From assembly GCF_041916735.1 (NCBI RefSeq), contig NZ_JAYRYY010000002.1: 64,000 bases of DNA, one strand, 5' to 3'. Of the stretch, positions 51,911 to 59,840 are shown in pieces; within the stretch, counting starts at the first letter, position 1; each line of letters starts with the position of its first letter. This DNA is from Zoogloea sp016790385. GTDB lineage: Bacteria; Pseudomonadota; Gammaproteobacteria; Burkholderiales; Rhodocyclaceae. The translations under genes were made by a program, and so were the position numbers. The notes beneath the pieces are model-generated. The model was not told the origin of the DNA. It ran no database searches and saw nothing but the letters and a program-made list of their open reading frames with translations.

Positions 51911-51965
51911 CGGCCGCTCCGAAGCGGCCGGCCTGCCCCCCAGTGGGGGGAGGCGCCGCAGGCGC
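51911..51965. repeat. Three-hairpin REP-like sequence in the livMG-livF spacer
   Basis: CGGCCGCT-CCGA-AGCGGCCG, then CCCCCC-AGT-GGGGGG, then GCGCC-GCA-GGCGC, back to back in 55 bp. Extragenic palindrome clusters of this style stabilise upstream mRNA or attenuate transcription. Confidence 0.65.
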
Positions 51966-51985
51966 GTCGGGGGGCGTAGTTCATC

Positions 51986-53815
51986 TCAGACACCTCCCAG
52001 ATAGGCTTCGAGCACGGCCGGGTCCTGCTGGACTTCTTCCGGCAGGCCCTCGGCGATCTTCTCGCCAAACTCCATCACCACCACCCGATCCACCAGGCTC
52101 ATCACGAAATCCATGTCGTGCTCGACGATGAGCACCGCCATGCCTTCGGACTTGAGACGCCGCAGCAGCTCGGAGAGGGCCTGCTTTTCCTTGAGGCGCA
52201 GGCCGGCGGCGGGCTCGTCGAGGAGCAGCAGGCAGGGGTCGGAGCACAGGGCGCGGGCGATCTCGAGGATGCGCTGCTGGCCCAGGGCCAGGCTGCCGGC
52301 CTCCGTGTGCATGAACTCGCCCAGGCCCACCCGCTCCACCTGAATGGCCGCTTCGCGCAGCAGGCGGGCCTCGTCGGCCCGGTCGAGGCGCCAGGCGGCG
52401 GGCAGCACGCCCCGGCTGCCGCGCATATGGGCGCCAATGGCCACGTTTTCGAGCACGCTCATCTTCGGCAGCAGGCGCACATGCTGGAAGGTGCGGCTCA
52501 TGCCCAGGGCGGCGATCTCCCGGGAGCTGTGGCCGGCCACCGACTTGCCGCGGAACAGCACCTCGCCGGAGGTGGGCGTATCCACGCCGGAGAGCTGGTT
52601 GAACATGGTGCTCTTGCCGGCGCCGTTGGGGCCGATCAGGGCCAGGATCTCGCCGGCCTTGACCGACAGGCTCATGGCGTTGTTGGCCACCAGGCCGCCG
52701 AACCTGCGGGTCACCTCGCGGGCTTCCAGGATGGTCTCGCCATGGGGCGGCTGGGCCTTCCTGGGCAGGGGCTCGGCCTTCGGGTCGATCTGCTTGGGCT
52801 CGGCCCGCACCGGCACCAGCCGGGCAAGCAGCGGCCACAGGCCGTCCCGGGCGCGGTGCAGCACGATGATCATCATCAGGCCGAAGACGATCACCTCATA
52901 GTGCCCGGCGGAGCCGAACAGCTTGGGCAGCACGTCCTGCAACCACTGCTTGAGCACGGTGATGACACCCGCCCCAACCAGCGCTCCCCACACCTGCCCG
53001 GCCCCGCCCACCACCGCCATGAAGAGGTATTCGATGCCGATGTGCAGGCCGAAGGGGGTCGGGTTCACAAAGCGCTGGAGGTGGGCATACAGCCAGCCCG
53101 CAGCGCAGGCCTGGAGGGCCGCCAGCACAAAGATCACCATGCGCGCCCGGGAGGTATCGACCCCCATCGACTCGGCCATCACGATGCCGCCCTTGAGGGC
53201 GCGGATGGCCCGCCCCTCACGGGAGTCGAGCAGGTTGCGGGTGGTGAACAAGGCCACCAGCACGAACAGCCACACCAGGTAGTAGTAATGCCGGTTGTCG
53301 AGCAGGGCAAAGCCGAACAGGGTGATCGGCGGCAGGTTGGACAGGCCGGCATGGCCGCCCAGAAACTCCATGTTGCCGAACAGGAAGTACAGGCTGATGC
53401 CCCAGGCCATGGTGCCCAGGGGCAGGTAGTGGCCCGACAGCTTGAGGGTCACCGAACCGAGCACGATGGCCACCGTGGCGGTGAGCAGCAGGCCCAGCAC
53501 CAGCGCTGCCCACGGCGACGCTGCGGTGAAACCCAGCCACGCCGGCAGCTCGGGCGTGGTGGTGAGCCACGCGGTGGTGTAGGCACCGAGACCGACGAAG
53601 GCCGCCTGCCCGAAGCTGGTCAGCCCGCCCACACCGGTGAGCAGCACCAGGCCCAGGGCTACCAGCGCCGACAAGCCCACGTAGTTGAGCAGGGTGACGT
53701 AGAACTCCGGCAGCACCAGCGGCGCCAGCACCACCATCACCAGGAAGACCGCCAGCACGTGGCGGGAACGGAGCAGGCTCATGCCCGGCGCCGCAGCAAC
53801 AGAACGGGTGTTCAT
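51986..53815 (-). CDS. livMG: Fused LivM permease and LivG ATPase
   Basis: 609 residues. The N-terminal part (about 1-320) is an inner-membrane permease of LivM type: ALGLVLLTGVGGLTSFGQAA, GGIVMAESMGVDTSRARM, and VVGGAGQVWGALVGAGVITV. A basic/proline linker (about 325-360) joins a LivG ATPase with Walker A LIGPNGAGKSTMFN, signature SLALGQQRILEIARAL (in place of LSxGQ), Walker B LLLLDEPAAGL and an H-loop LIVEHDMDFV. Fusion of LivM with LivG occurs in other beta-proteobacteria. The gene overlaps livH by ATGA. Confidence 0.92.
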   Translation of the reverse strand: MNTRSVAAAPGMSLLRSRHVLAVFLVMVVLAPLVLPEFYVTLLNYVGLSALVALGLVLLTGVGGLTSFGQAAFVGLGAYTTAWLTTTPELPAWLGFTAASPWAALVLGLLLTATVAIVLGSVTLKLSGHYLPLGTMAWGISLYFLFGNMEFLGGHAGLSNLPPITLFGFALLDNRHYYYLVWLFVLVALFTTRNLLDSREGRAIRALKGGIVMAESMGVDTSRARMVIFVLAALQACAAGWLYAHLQRFVNPTPFGLHIGIEYLFMAVVGGAGQVWGALVGAGVITVLKQWLQDVLPKLFGSAGHYEVIVFGLMMIIVLHRARDGLWPLLARLVPVRAEPKQIDPKAEPLPRKAQPPHGETILEAREVTRRFGGLVANNAMSLSVKAGEILALIGPNGAGKSTMFNQLSGVDTPTSGEVLFRGKSVAGHSSREIAALGMSRTFQHVRLLPKMSVLENVAIGAHMRGSRGVLPAAWRLDRADEARLLREAAIQVERVGLGEFMHTEAGSLALGQQRILEIARALCSDPCLLLLDEPAAGLRLKEKQALSELLRRLKSEGMAVLIVEHDMDFVMSLVDRVVVMEFGEKIAEGLPEEVQQDPAVLEAYLGGV

Positions 53816-54843
53816 TCTTCTTCCTCCACGTGGTGGGAAGTGAGCGAACGCCACATCAAGACCGGAATGATCAGGGTGAAGACGATCACGTCCTTGAAGG
53901 CGCTCGCCCAGAAGGACGAGAAGGATTCCAGCAGGCCCACCAGCACCGCGCCGCCCGCCGCCAGCGGATAGCTGGCGAGGCCGCCGATGATGGCCGCAAC
54001 GAAGCCCTTGAGACCGATCAGGAAGCCGCTGTCGTAGTAGACCGTGGTCAGGGGCGCCACCAGCAGACCCGACAGGGCGCCGATGAGGGCTGCAAAGAAG
54101 AAGGTCTGGCGCCCGGCCAGCGCCGGGGAGATGCCCATCAGGCGCGCCCCGTTGCGGTTGATGGCCGCAGCCCGCAGGGCCTTGCCACCCAGCGTGCGGT
54201 CAAAGTAGAGGTACAGGCCGACGATCAGCAGCAGTGACGCCAGGATGACCACCGCCGTATGCCCGCCCACCACCAGGGAGCCAATGTCGAACTGGGCCTC
54301 GCTGAACGGCGCGGTACGCGAGCCTTCCGGCCCGAAGATCAACAGGCCCACCCCCACCAGCAGCAGGTGGAGCGCCACGGCGACGATGAGCAGCACCAGC
54401 ACCGGCGCCTCGGCCACCGGCTGAAAGGCCAGACGGTAGATCATCGGCCCCAGGGGCACGACGATGGCCAGCACCAGCAGGCCCTTGGCCACCTGCGGCA
54501 GGGCCTGCAAGGGCAGCCCCCACAGGAGGCCGGCCAGCACGGCCGGATACACGAGGTTCCACAGGGCCGATCGGCCCAGCTGACGGCGCGCCGCCGCACC
54601 GCCAAACAGGTCGGCGGCGAAGGTCAGCCCCCCCGCCCCGAGCAGTACCCACACGGTGCCGGGAAAATGGCCGGCTTCGAGCGCCGCCATGGTGAGGGCA
54701 CCCCAGGCGAGGAATTCGCCCTGGGGAATGAAGATGATCCGGGTGACGGCAAAAACGAGCACCAGAGCGAGCGCCAGCAGCGCATAGATGGCCCCGTTGG
54801 TGATCCCGTCCTGCCCGAGCAATGCGATGATTTCGGCATCCAT
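53812..54843 (-). CDS. livH: ABC transporter permease, LivH type
   Basis: 343 residues with eight or more membrane segments, starting MDAEIIALLGQDGITNGAIY with AGGAG before the ATG. LivH landmarks: FAVTRIIFIPQGEFLAWGAL, GARLMGISPALAGRQTFFFA, and GFLIGLKGFVAAIIGGLASY. Longer than the usual 290-310 residues because of an insertion of hydrophobic sequence near residues 85-130 (LVYPAVLAGLLWGLPLQALP). It lies 100 bp downstream of mhpE, beyond a terminator-like hairpin. Confidence 0.92.
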   Translation of the reverse strand: MDAEIIALLGQDGITNGAIYALLALALVLVFAVTRIIFIPQGEFLAWGALTMAALEAGHFPGTVWVLLGAGGLTFAADLFGGAAARRQLGRSALWNLVYPAVLAGLLWGLPLQALPQVAKGLLVLAIVVPLGPMIYRLAFQPVAEAPVLVLLIVAVALHLLLVGVGLLIFGPEGSRTAPFSEAQFDIGSLVVGGHTAVVILASLLLIVGLYLYFDRTLGGKALRAAAINRNGARLMGISPALAGRQTFFFAALIGALSGLLVAPLTTVYYDSGFLIGLKGFVAAIIGGLASYPLAAGGAVLVGLLESFSSFWASAFKDVIVFTLIIPVLMWRSLTSHHVEEEE

Positions 54844-54919
54844 GAACGGACTCCTGCGGCCGTTCGCCGCACCCGCCAGGCGGGCGCGCAAACGGCCGGA
54901 AAGATCGGCAAATAGGAAA

Positions 54920-54937
54920 GGCGGGGCACGCCCCGCC
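54920..54937 (-). terminator. Terminator-like hairpin between mhpE and livH
   Basis: Stem GGCGGGGC/GCCCCGCC with a tiny loop, followed on the minus strand by TTTCCTATTT. This is an intrinsic-terminator pattern inside the operon, directly after the mhpE stop. It may act as an attenuator that lowers transporter expression relative to the enzymes. Confidence 0.6.
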
Positions 54938-54943
54938 CCCGTA

Positions 54944-55975
54944 TCAGACAGCCAGACCGCGGTCCCGCGCCATGGAGATGGCGGTGTCCTCGATCATGTC
55001 CTCCTGCCCGCCCACCATGCCACGGCGGCCCAGCTCCACCAGGATGTCCCGGGCCGGCACGCCGTACTTGGCGCTGGCGCGCTTGGCGAAGAGCAGGAAG
55101 GAGCCATACACCCCGGCGTAGCCGAGGGTGAGCGCGTCCCGGTCGATGCGGATCGGGAAGTCCATGATCGGCACCACCAGGTCTTCGGCCACGTCGGTGA
55201 TCCTGGCCACATCCACCCCGGTCTCGATGCCCATCAGGTCGGCCACGGCGATGAAGACTTCCATCGGGGTGTTGCCGGCCCCGGCGCCGAGGCCCGCGGC
55301 AGCGGCGTCGATGCGCACGGCGCCCGCTTCAATGGCGGCGATGCTGTTGGCCACGCCCATGGCCAGGTTGTGGTGGCCGTGGAATCCCAGCTCGGTCTCG
55401 GGCTTGAGGGCGTCGCGCACCGCGCCCAGGCGGGCCTTGACGCCGTCGGGCAGCAGGTGGCCGGCGGAGTCGGTGATGTAGATGCAGTTGGCGCCGTAGC
55501 CTTCCATCAGCTTGGCTTGCTTGACCAGGCCTTCGGGGCTGTTCATGTGGCTCATCATCAGAAAGCCGACGGTGTCCATGTCGAGCTTTCTGGCCAGGGT
55601 GATGTGCTGTTCGGACACATCGGCCTCGGTGCAGTGGGTGGCGACGCGGATGGTGTTCACCCCCAGGTCGCGGGCCATGCGCAGGTGATCGACGGTGCCG
55701 ATGCCGGGCAGCAGCAGGGCCGAGACCTTGGCCTGCTTCATGCGCGGGATGACGGCGCCCAGGTATTCCTCGTCGGTGTGGGCCGGAAAGCCGTAGTTCA
55801 CCGAGCTGCCGCCCAGGCCGTCGCCGTGGGTGACTTCGATCAGCGGCACGCCGGCGGCGTCGAGCCCGGTGGCGATGCTGATCATCTGGTCGAGGGACAT
55901 GAGGTGACGCTTGGGGTGCATGCCGTCCCGCAGGGTCATGTCATGTACGCGGATCTTCTTGCCTTTGAGTTCCAT
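54944..55975 (-). CDS. mhpE: 4-hydroxy-2-oxovalerate aldolase
   Basis: 343 residues, DRE-TIM aldolase that splits 4-hydroxy-2-oxovalerate to pyruvate and acetaldehyde. The N-terminal VHDMTLRDGMHPKRH supplies Arg16-Asp17 and His20 positions; GFHGHHNLAMG (near residue 200) supplies metal-binding His. The C-terminal communication domain (GVYGSFLLFAKRASAKYGVP, DILVELGRRGMVGGQEDMIE) matches the partner channel with MhpF. The ATG at 55975 gives the standard length and follows mhpF by 10 bp, consistent with the known obligate complex. Confidence 0.95.
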   Translation of the reverse strand: MELKGKKIRVHDMTLRDGMHPKRHLMSLDQMISIATGLDAAGVPLIEVTHGDGLGGSSVNYGFPAHTDEEYLGAVIPRMKQAKVSALLLPGIGTVDHLRMARDLGVNTIRVATHCTEADVSEQHITLARKLDMDTVGFLMMSHMNSPEGLVKQAKLMEGYGANCIYITDSAGHLLPDGVKARLGAVRDALKPETELGFHGHHNLAMGVANSIAAIEAGAVRIDAAAAGLGAGAGNTPMEVFIAVADLMGIETGVDVARITDVAEDLVVPIMDFPIRIDRDALTLGYAGVYGSFLLFAKRASAKYGVPARDILVELGRRGMVGGQEDMIEDTAISMARDRGLAV

Positions 55976-55985
55976 GGCGATTTCC

Positions 55986-56900
55986 TTAGGCGGAGACGGG
56001 TTCGAGCTTGAGGTTGCCGGCCAGGATTTCCTCGGCAAACATCTCGGCGGTGCGGGCGGCGGCGGCGGTCATGATGTCCAGGTTGCCGGCGTATTTGGGC
56101 AGGTAGTCGCCCAGGCCCTCGACTTCCAGGTACACCGAGACGCGGTTGCCGTCGAACACCGGGCCATTGACCAGGCGGTAGCCGGGCACGTACTTCTGCA
56201 CTTCCTTGATCATCTCGGCGATGGATTCGCGGATGGCGTCCTGCTGGGGTTCGCCTTCGGTGAGGCAATGCACGGTGTCGCGCATCATCAGCGGGGGTTC
56301 GGCCGGGTTGATGATGATGATGGCCTTGCCCTTCTTGGCGCCGCCCACCTTCTCGACCGCGCCCGCCGTGGTGCGGGTGAATTCGTCGATGTTCTTGCGG
56401 GTGCCGGGGCCGGCGCTCTTGCTGGACACGGTGGCGACGATCTCGCCGTAGCTCACGGGCTGGACGCGGGAGATGGCGGCGACCATGGGGATGGTGGCCT
56501 GACCACCACAGGTGACCATGTTCACGTTCATTTCCAGTTGGCCGACGTGCTGCTTGAGATTGACCGGCGGCACGCAGAAGGGGCCGATGGCGGCGGGGGT
56601 GAGGTCGATCATCAGCACGCCCAATTCATTGAGCTTGCGGCTGTTCTCGGCATGCACGTAGGCGCTGGTGGCGTCGAAGGCGATCTGCACGCCGTCGGCG
56701 AGCACGTGGGGCAGGAGGCCGTCCACGCCCTCGGCGGTGGTCTTGATGCCCATCTCACGGGCACGCTTGAGGCCGTCGGATTCGGGGTCGATCCCCACCA
56801 TCCACACCGGTTCCAGGACCGGGCTGCGCTGAAGCTTGGCCAGCAGGTCGGTCCCGATGTTGCCCGGGCCGATCAGGGCGCATTTGATTTTCTGGGTCAT
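55986..56900 (-). CDS. mhpF: Acetaldehyde dehydrogenase (acylating)
   Basis: 304 residues, NAD- and CoA-dependent; oxidises acetaldehyde channelled from MhpE to acetyl-CoA. Rossmann motif ALIGPGNIGTDLL at the N terminus, catalytic Cys131 in MVTCGGQATIP, ATVSSKSAGPGTRKNIDEFT, and NPAEPPLMMRDTVHCL. All family residues look intact. Gene order mhpD-mhpF-mhpE is conserved with other meta-cleavage operons. Confidence 0.95.
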   Translation of the reverse strand: MTQKIKCALIGPGNIGTDLLAKLQRSPVLEPVWMVGIDPESDGLKRAREMGIKTTAEGVDGLLPHVLADGVQIAFDATSAYVHAENSRKLNELGVLMIDLTPAAIGPFCVPPVNLKQHVGQLEMNVNMVTCGGQATIPMVAAISRVQPVSYGEIVATVSSKSAGPGTRKNIDEFTRTTAGAVEKVGGAKKGKAIIIINPAEPPLMMRDTVHCLTEGEPQQDAIRESIAEMIKEVQKYVPGYRLVNGPVFDGNRVSVYLEVEGLGDYLPKYAGNLDIMTAAAARTAEMFAEEILAGNLKLEPVSA

Positions 56901-56929
56901 GGCAATTCTCTCTTGTTAGGTAGGGCGGA

Positions 56930-57721
56930 TCAGGCGAACAGGGCCGTGACACCGCCAAGGCCTTCGACGCTGACATCGAAGCGTTCGCCGGGCCGGACGC
57001 TGACCATGGGGCCGAGGGCGCCGGTGAGGACGATGTCGCCGGCCAGCAGCGGGCGACCACAGCGCACCATCACGTCGGCCAGCCATACGGCGGCGTTGAG
57101 GGGGCTGCCCAGGCAGGCGCGGCCGTTGCCGGTGGACACCACTTCGGCACCACGGCGCATTTCCATGGCGCAGGCGGTGAGGTCCACATCCTTCAGCAGG
57201 CGCGGCTGACCGCCGACCACAAAGAGGCCGCTGGAGGCGTTGTCGGCCACGGTATCGACGAAGCGGATGTTCCAGTTCTCGATGCGGCTGTCGACGATTT
57301 CGATGGCGGGCAGCACATACTCGGTGGCGCGGATGAGGTCGGCGTAGGTGTGCCGCTCGTGGGTCAGATCGCGACCGATGACGAGGGCCACCTCGGCCTC
57401 GACCTTGGGCTGGATCAGGCGCCCGAGGGCCACCGGCTCGCCGTCGCCCACGGCCATGTCGGCAAACAGCATGCCGAAATCGGGCTGATCGACCCCCAGC
57501 TGGGCCTGCACGGCCAGGGAGGTGAGACCGATCTTGCGCCCCACCAGGCGGCGGCCTTCGGACAGCCAGGCCTGGGTGTTGGCCTCCTGGACGGCGTAGG
57601 CACCGTCCTGGTCGGCGTGGCGCAGACGGTCGCGCAGGGGGGCGATGGTGTGGCCGCCGGTGGCCGCTGCCTTGAGCAGCGCCGCCGCGGCTTCCGTGCC
57701 AAGCAGGGAAGCGTCGCTCAT
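56930..57721 (-). CDS. mhpD: 2-keto-4-pentenoate hydratase
   Basis: 263 residues from the ATG at 57721, which overlaps the LivK stop as TGATG. Adds water to 2-hydroxypenta-2,4-dienoate giving 4-hydroxy-2-oxovalerate. The metal-binding carboxylates are in QPKVEAEVALVIGRDL (E-x-E) and PAIEIVDSRIENW; GRKIGLTS is the N-terminal conserved block. Full length for the MhpD/XylJ family. Confidence 0.93.
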   Translation of the reverse strand: MSDASLLGTEAAAALLKAAATGGHTIAPLRDRLRHADQDGAYAVQEANTQAWLSEGRRLVGRKIGLTSLAVQAQLGVDQPDFGMLFADMAVGDGEPVALGRLIQPKVEAEVALVIGRDLTHERHTYADLIRATEYVLPAIEIVDSRIENWNIRFVDTVADNASSGLFVVGGQPRLLKDVDLTACAMEMRRGAEVVSTGNGRACLGSPLNAAVWLADVMVRCGRPLLAGDIVLTGALGPMVSVRPGERFDVSVEGLGGVTALFA

Positions 57722-58854
57722 CACTTCACCAGCTTCCAGTGGTTGTTCTCAACCTTGATCAGCACGATGGCGCTGGCGTCGTAGCCGGCGTGGTCGTTGG
57801 CGCCCATGGTATAGACGCCGTTGGTGCCCACCAGCTTGCTGGTCTTCTCGATACCGTCACGCAGGGCGTTGCGGAATTCCGGGGTGCCGGATTTCACCTT
57901 GGCCTTCTGGGCGGTGACGATGGCGTTTTGCAGCAGCTGCCAGGCGTCCCAGGAGGCGCCGGCAAAGGTGGAGCGGGAATCCGGGCCGTTCTTGGCTTCG
58001 AACTCCTTCACGAAGGCCACGGCGGCCTTCTTGGTGGGGTGGCTGTCGGGCAGCTGTTCGGCCACCAGCACCGGACCCACGGGAATCAGCGCGCCTTCGA
58101 CGGCCTTGCCGCCAACCCGCAGGAACTCCTTGCTGGTGACGCCATGGGATTGGTAGATCTTGCCCTTGTAGCCGCGCTCGCGCAGAGTGATCTGGGGCAT
58201 GGCGGCGGGGGTGCCGGAGGCGCCGACGAAGACCACGTCGGGCTTGGCCGACATCACCTTGAGCACCTGGGCCTGCACGCTGGGGTCGGCGCGGCCGTAG
58301 CGCTCGCTGGCGACGATCTTGATCTTGCCCTCGGTGGCCTTGGTGAGGGCCTTCAGCAGCAGCTCGCCCCAGGAGTCGGAGAAGCCGATGAAGCCCACGG
58401 TCTTGGCGCCGCCTTCGACCATGTCGGCCACCACGCGGCCCACCATCAGGTCGGCGGAGGGTTCGCTGCGGAAGATGTAGCCGCGCTTGTCGCCGGACAC
58501 ATCCAGGGGCGCGACGGAGATCATCGGGGTCTTCTCGGCGTTGGCCACGTCAGCCATGGCCACGGCGGTGCTGATCAGGTTGGGGCCGAGGATGGCGTCC
58601 ACCTTGTCTTCGGAGATCAGCTTGCGCACGTTCTTGACGGCATTGGTGGGGTCGGTGCCGTCATCCAGCACGATGAAGTTGATCTTCTCGCCACCCACCG
58701 TGGTGGGAAAGAGGGCCACGGCCTTCTTGGTTTCGGCGCCCAGGGCGGCGGCGGGACCGGTGAGGGAGGCGATGACACCGACGTTGATGTCGGCCAGGGC
58801 CGGGGTGGCGGCCAGGGCGGCGATGCCCAGGGCAATGAGTTGGCGGGTATTCAT
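57721..58854 (-). CDS. livK: ABC transporter substrate-binding protein, LivK type
   Basis: 377 residues with a Sec signal peptide (MNTRQLIALGIAALAATPAL) and a mature N terminus ADINVGVIASLTGPAAALGA typical of periplasmic type-I binding proteins of the Liv/aromatic-acid group. Landmarks: ILGPNLISTAVAMADVANAE, VGFIGFSDSWGELLL, and FAGASWDAWQLLQNA. GAGGAG precedes the ATG. It is placed between mhpB and mhpD inside the catabolic genes, far from livH, which suggests the solute is the pathway substrate (a phenylpropanoid), as inference. Confidence 0.9.
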   Translation of the reverse strand: MNTRQLIALGIAALAATPALADINVGVIASLTGPAAALGAETKKAVALFPTTVGGEKINFIVLDDGTDPTNAVKNVRKLISEDKVDAILGPNLISTAVAMADVANAEKTPMISVAPLDVSGDKRGYIFRSEPSADLMVGRVVADMVEGGAKTVGFIGFSDSWGELLLKALTKATEGKIKIVASERYGRADPSVQAQVLKVMSAKPDVVFVGASGTPAAMPQITLRERGYKGKIYQSHGVTSKEFLRVGGKAVEGALIPVGPVLVAEQLPDSHPTKKAAVAFVKEFEAKNGPDSRSTFAGASWDAWQLLQNAIVTAQKAKVKSGTPEFRNALRDGIEKTSKLVGTNGVYTMGANDHAGYDASAIVLIKVENNHWKLVK

Positions 58855-58895
58855 GGTTTGTCTCCTCGGTTGGGTGTTCGAATGCTGTTTTGCGG

Positions 58896-59840
58896 TCAGG
58901 CGGCGATGCCGGTGAGGGCGGCAAAGCCGGCGATCCATTCCGGGATCGCCCGGTAGTAGCGGGACTGCACCTGGTAATGCCCGCCGGTGGCGGCGTTCAT
59001 GGCGGCGTTGGCGGCCACCCAGGTTTTCACTTCGTGGGCCGAGGCGCCGGCCGCTTCGGTGATGGCGGCGTTGCCGTAGGCGTCCAGCGCAGTCCAGTCC
59101 TGGCAGGCCAGATTGGCCATGAAGGCCTCGTCCCACTGGGGGTTGAGGGGGTGCAGGGGGCTGTCGCCGGTGGAAAACAGGGTGGCGGCGTCGATGGTGC
59201 GCTGCTGGCGCGCGGCCCGGGCGTCGGGGGTGGGGTTGCGGCCGGCGATCAGGCGCTCGGCCACTTCCGGCACGGCGGTGGCGATCTGGGGCACGGGCGG
59301 GTTGTGGGACAGGCCGCCGGAGCCGACGATCAGGGTGCGCTTGCCCAGCTTGCGGGCAAACTCGCCCACCGCCTCGCCAAACTGCCGGGCACGGCGAAAG
59401 CTCACTACCGGCGGCGCCACGCTGTTGATAAAGAGCGGAATCACCGGGTAGCGGTCGAGTCCGCCGCAGATCTCTTCCAGGGGCTGGGCAAAGCCGTGAT
59501 CCACCAGCATGCGGTAGGACACGGCGAGGTCGATGTCGGCCGCCACCACATGCTCGGCGCAGGCTTCGGCGATCTCCCGGGGCACATTGAGGGGGCCTGG
59601 GGAGGTCATGTAGTCCCCCACCGAGGTGGCGGCGGTGCCGATACAGAACTGGGGCATCGCATCGAGAAAGAAGCCATTGTAATGATCGGGCGCAAACAGG
59701 ATGACCAGCTCCGGATCAAAGGCTTCCACCTCAGCGCTCAGGGTGGCGACGATGCGGCCGGCTTCCTCCACCACTTCGGGCAGCGGGTCCACGTAGCCCT
59801 TGAGGGGCGTGTGGGAGAGGCATTGCAGCAGAAAGCTCAT
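58896..59840 (-). CDS. mhpB: 3-carboxyethylcatechol 2,3-dioxygenase
   Basis: 314 residues, LigB-type extradiol dioxygenase using Fe(II) to open 2,3-dihydroxyphenylpropionate. His115 (VDHGFAQPLE) and His179 (GSGGLSHNPP) coincide with the catalytic histidines known from E. coli MhpB numbering, and the N terminus LLQCLSHTPLKGYVDP is standard. It overlaps mhpA by ATGA and is followed by livK 41 bp later. Confidence 0.95.
   Translation of the reverse strand: MSFLLQCLSHTPLKGYVDPLPEVVEEAGRIVATLSAEVEAFDPELVILFAPDHYNGFFLDAMPQFCIGTAATSVGDYMTSPGPLNVPREIAEACAEHVVAADIDLAVSYRMLVDHGFAQPLEEICGGLDRYPVIPLFINSVAPPVVSFRRARQFGEAVGEFARKLGKRTLIVGSGGLSHNPPVPQIATAVPEVAERLIAGRNPTPDARAARQQRTIDAATLFSTGDSPLHPLNPQWDEAFMANLACQDWTALDAYGNAAITEAAGASAHEVKTWVAANAAMNAATGGHYQVQSRYYRAIPEWIAGFAALTGIAA

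Noticed and set aside
52118..53971. 617-codon open frame antisense to livMG
   Set aside because: Low-complexity Gln/His/Gly composition, no start signal, opposite a certain ABC transporter gene.
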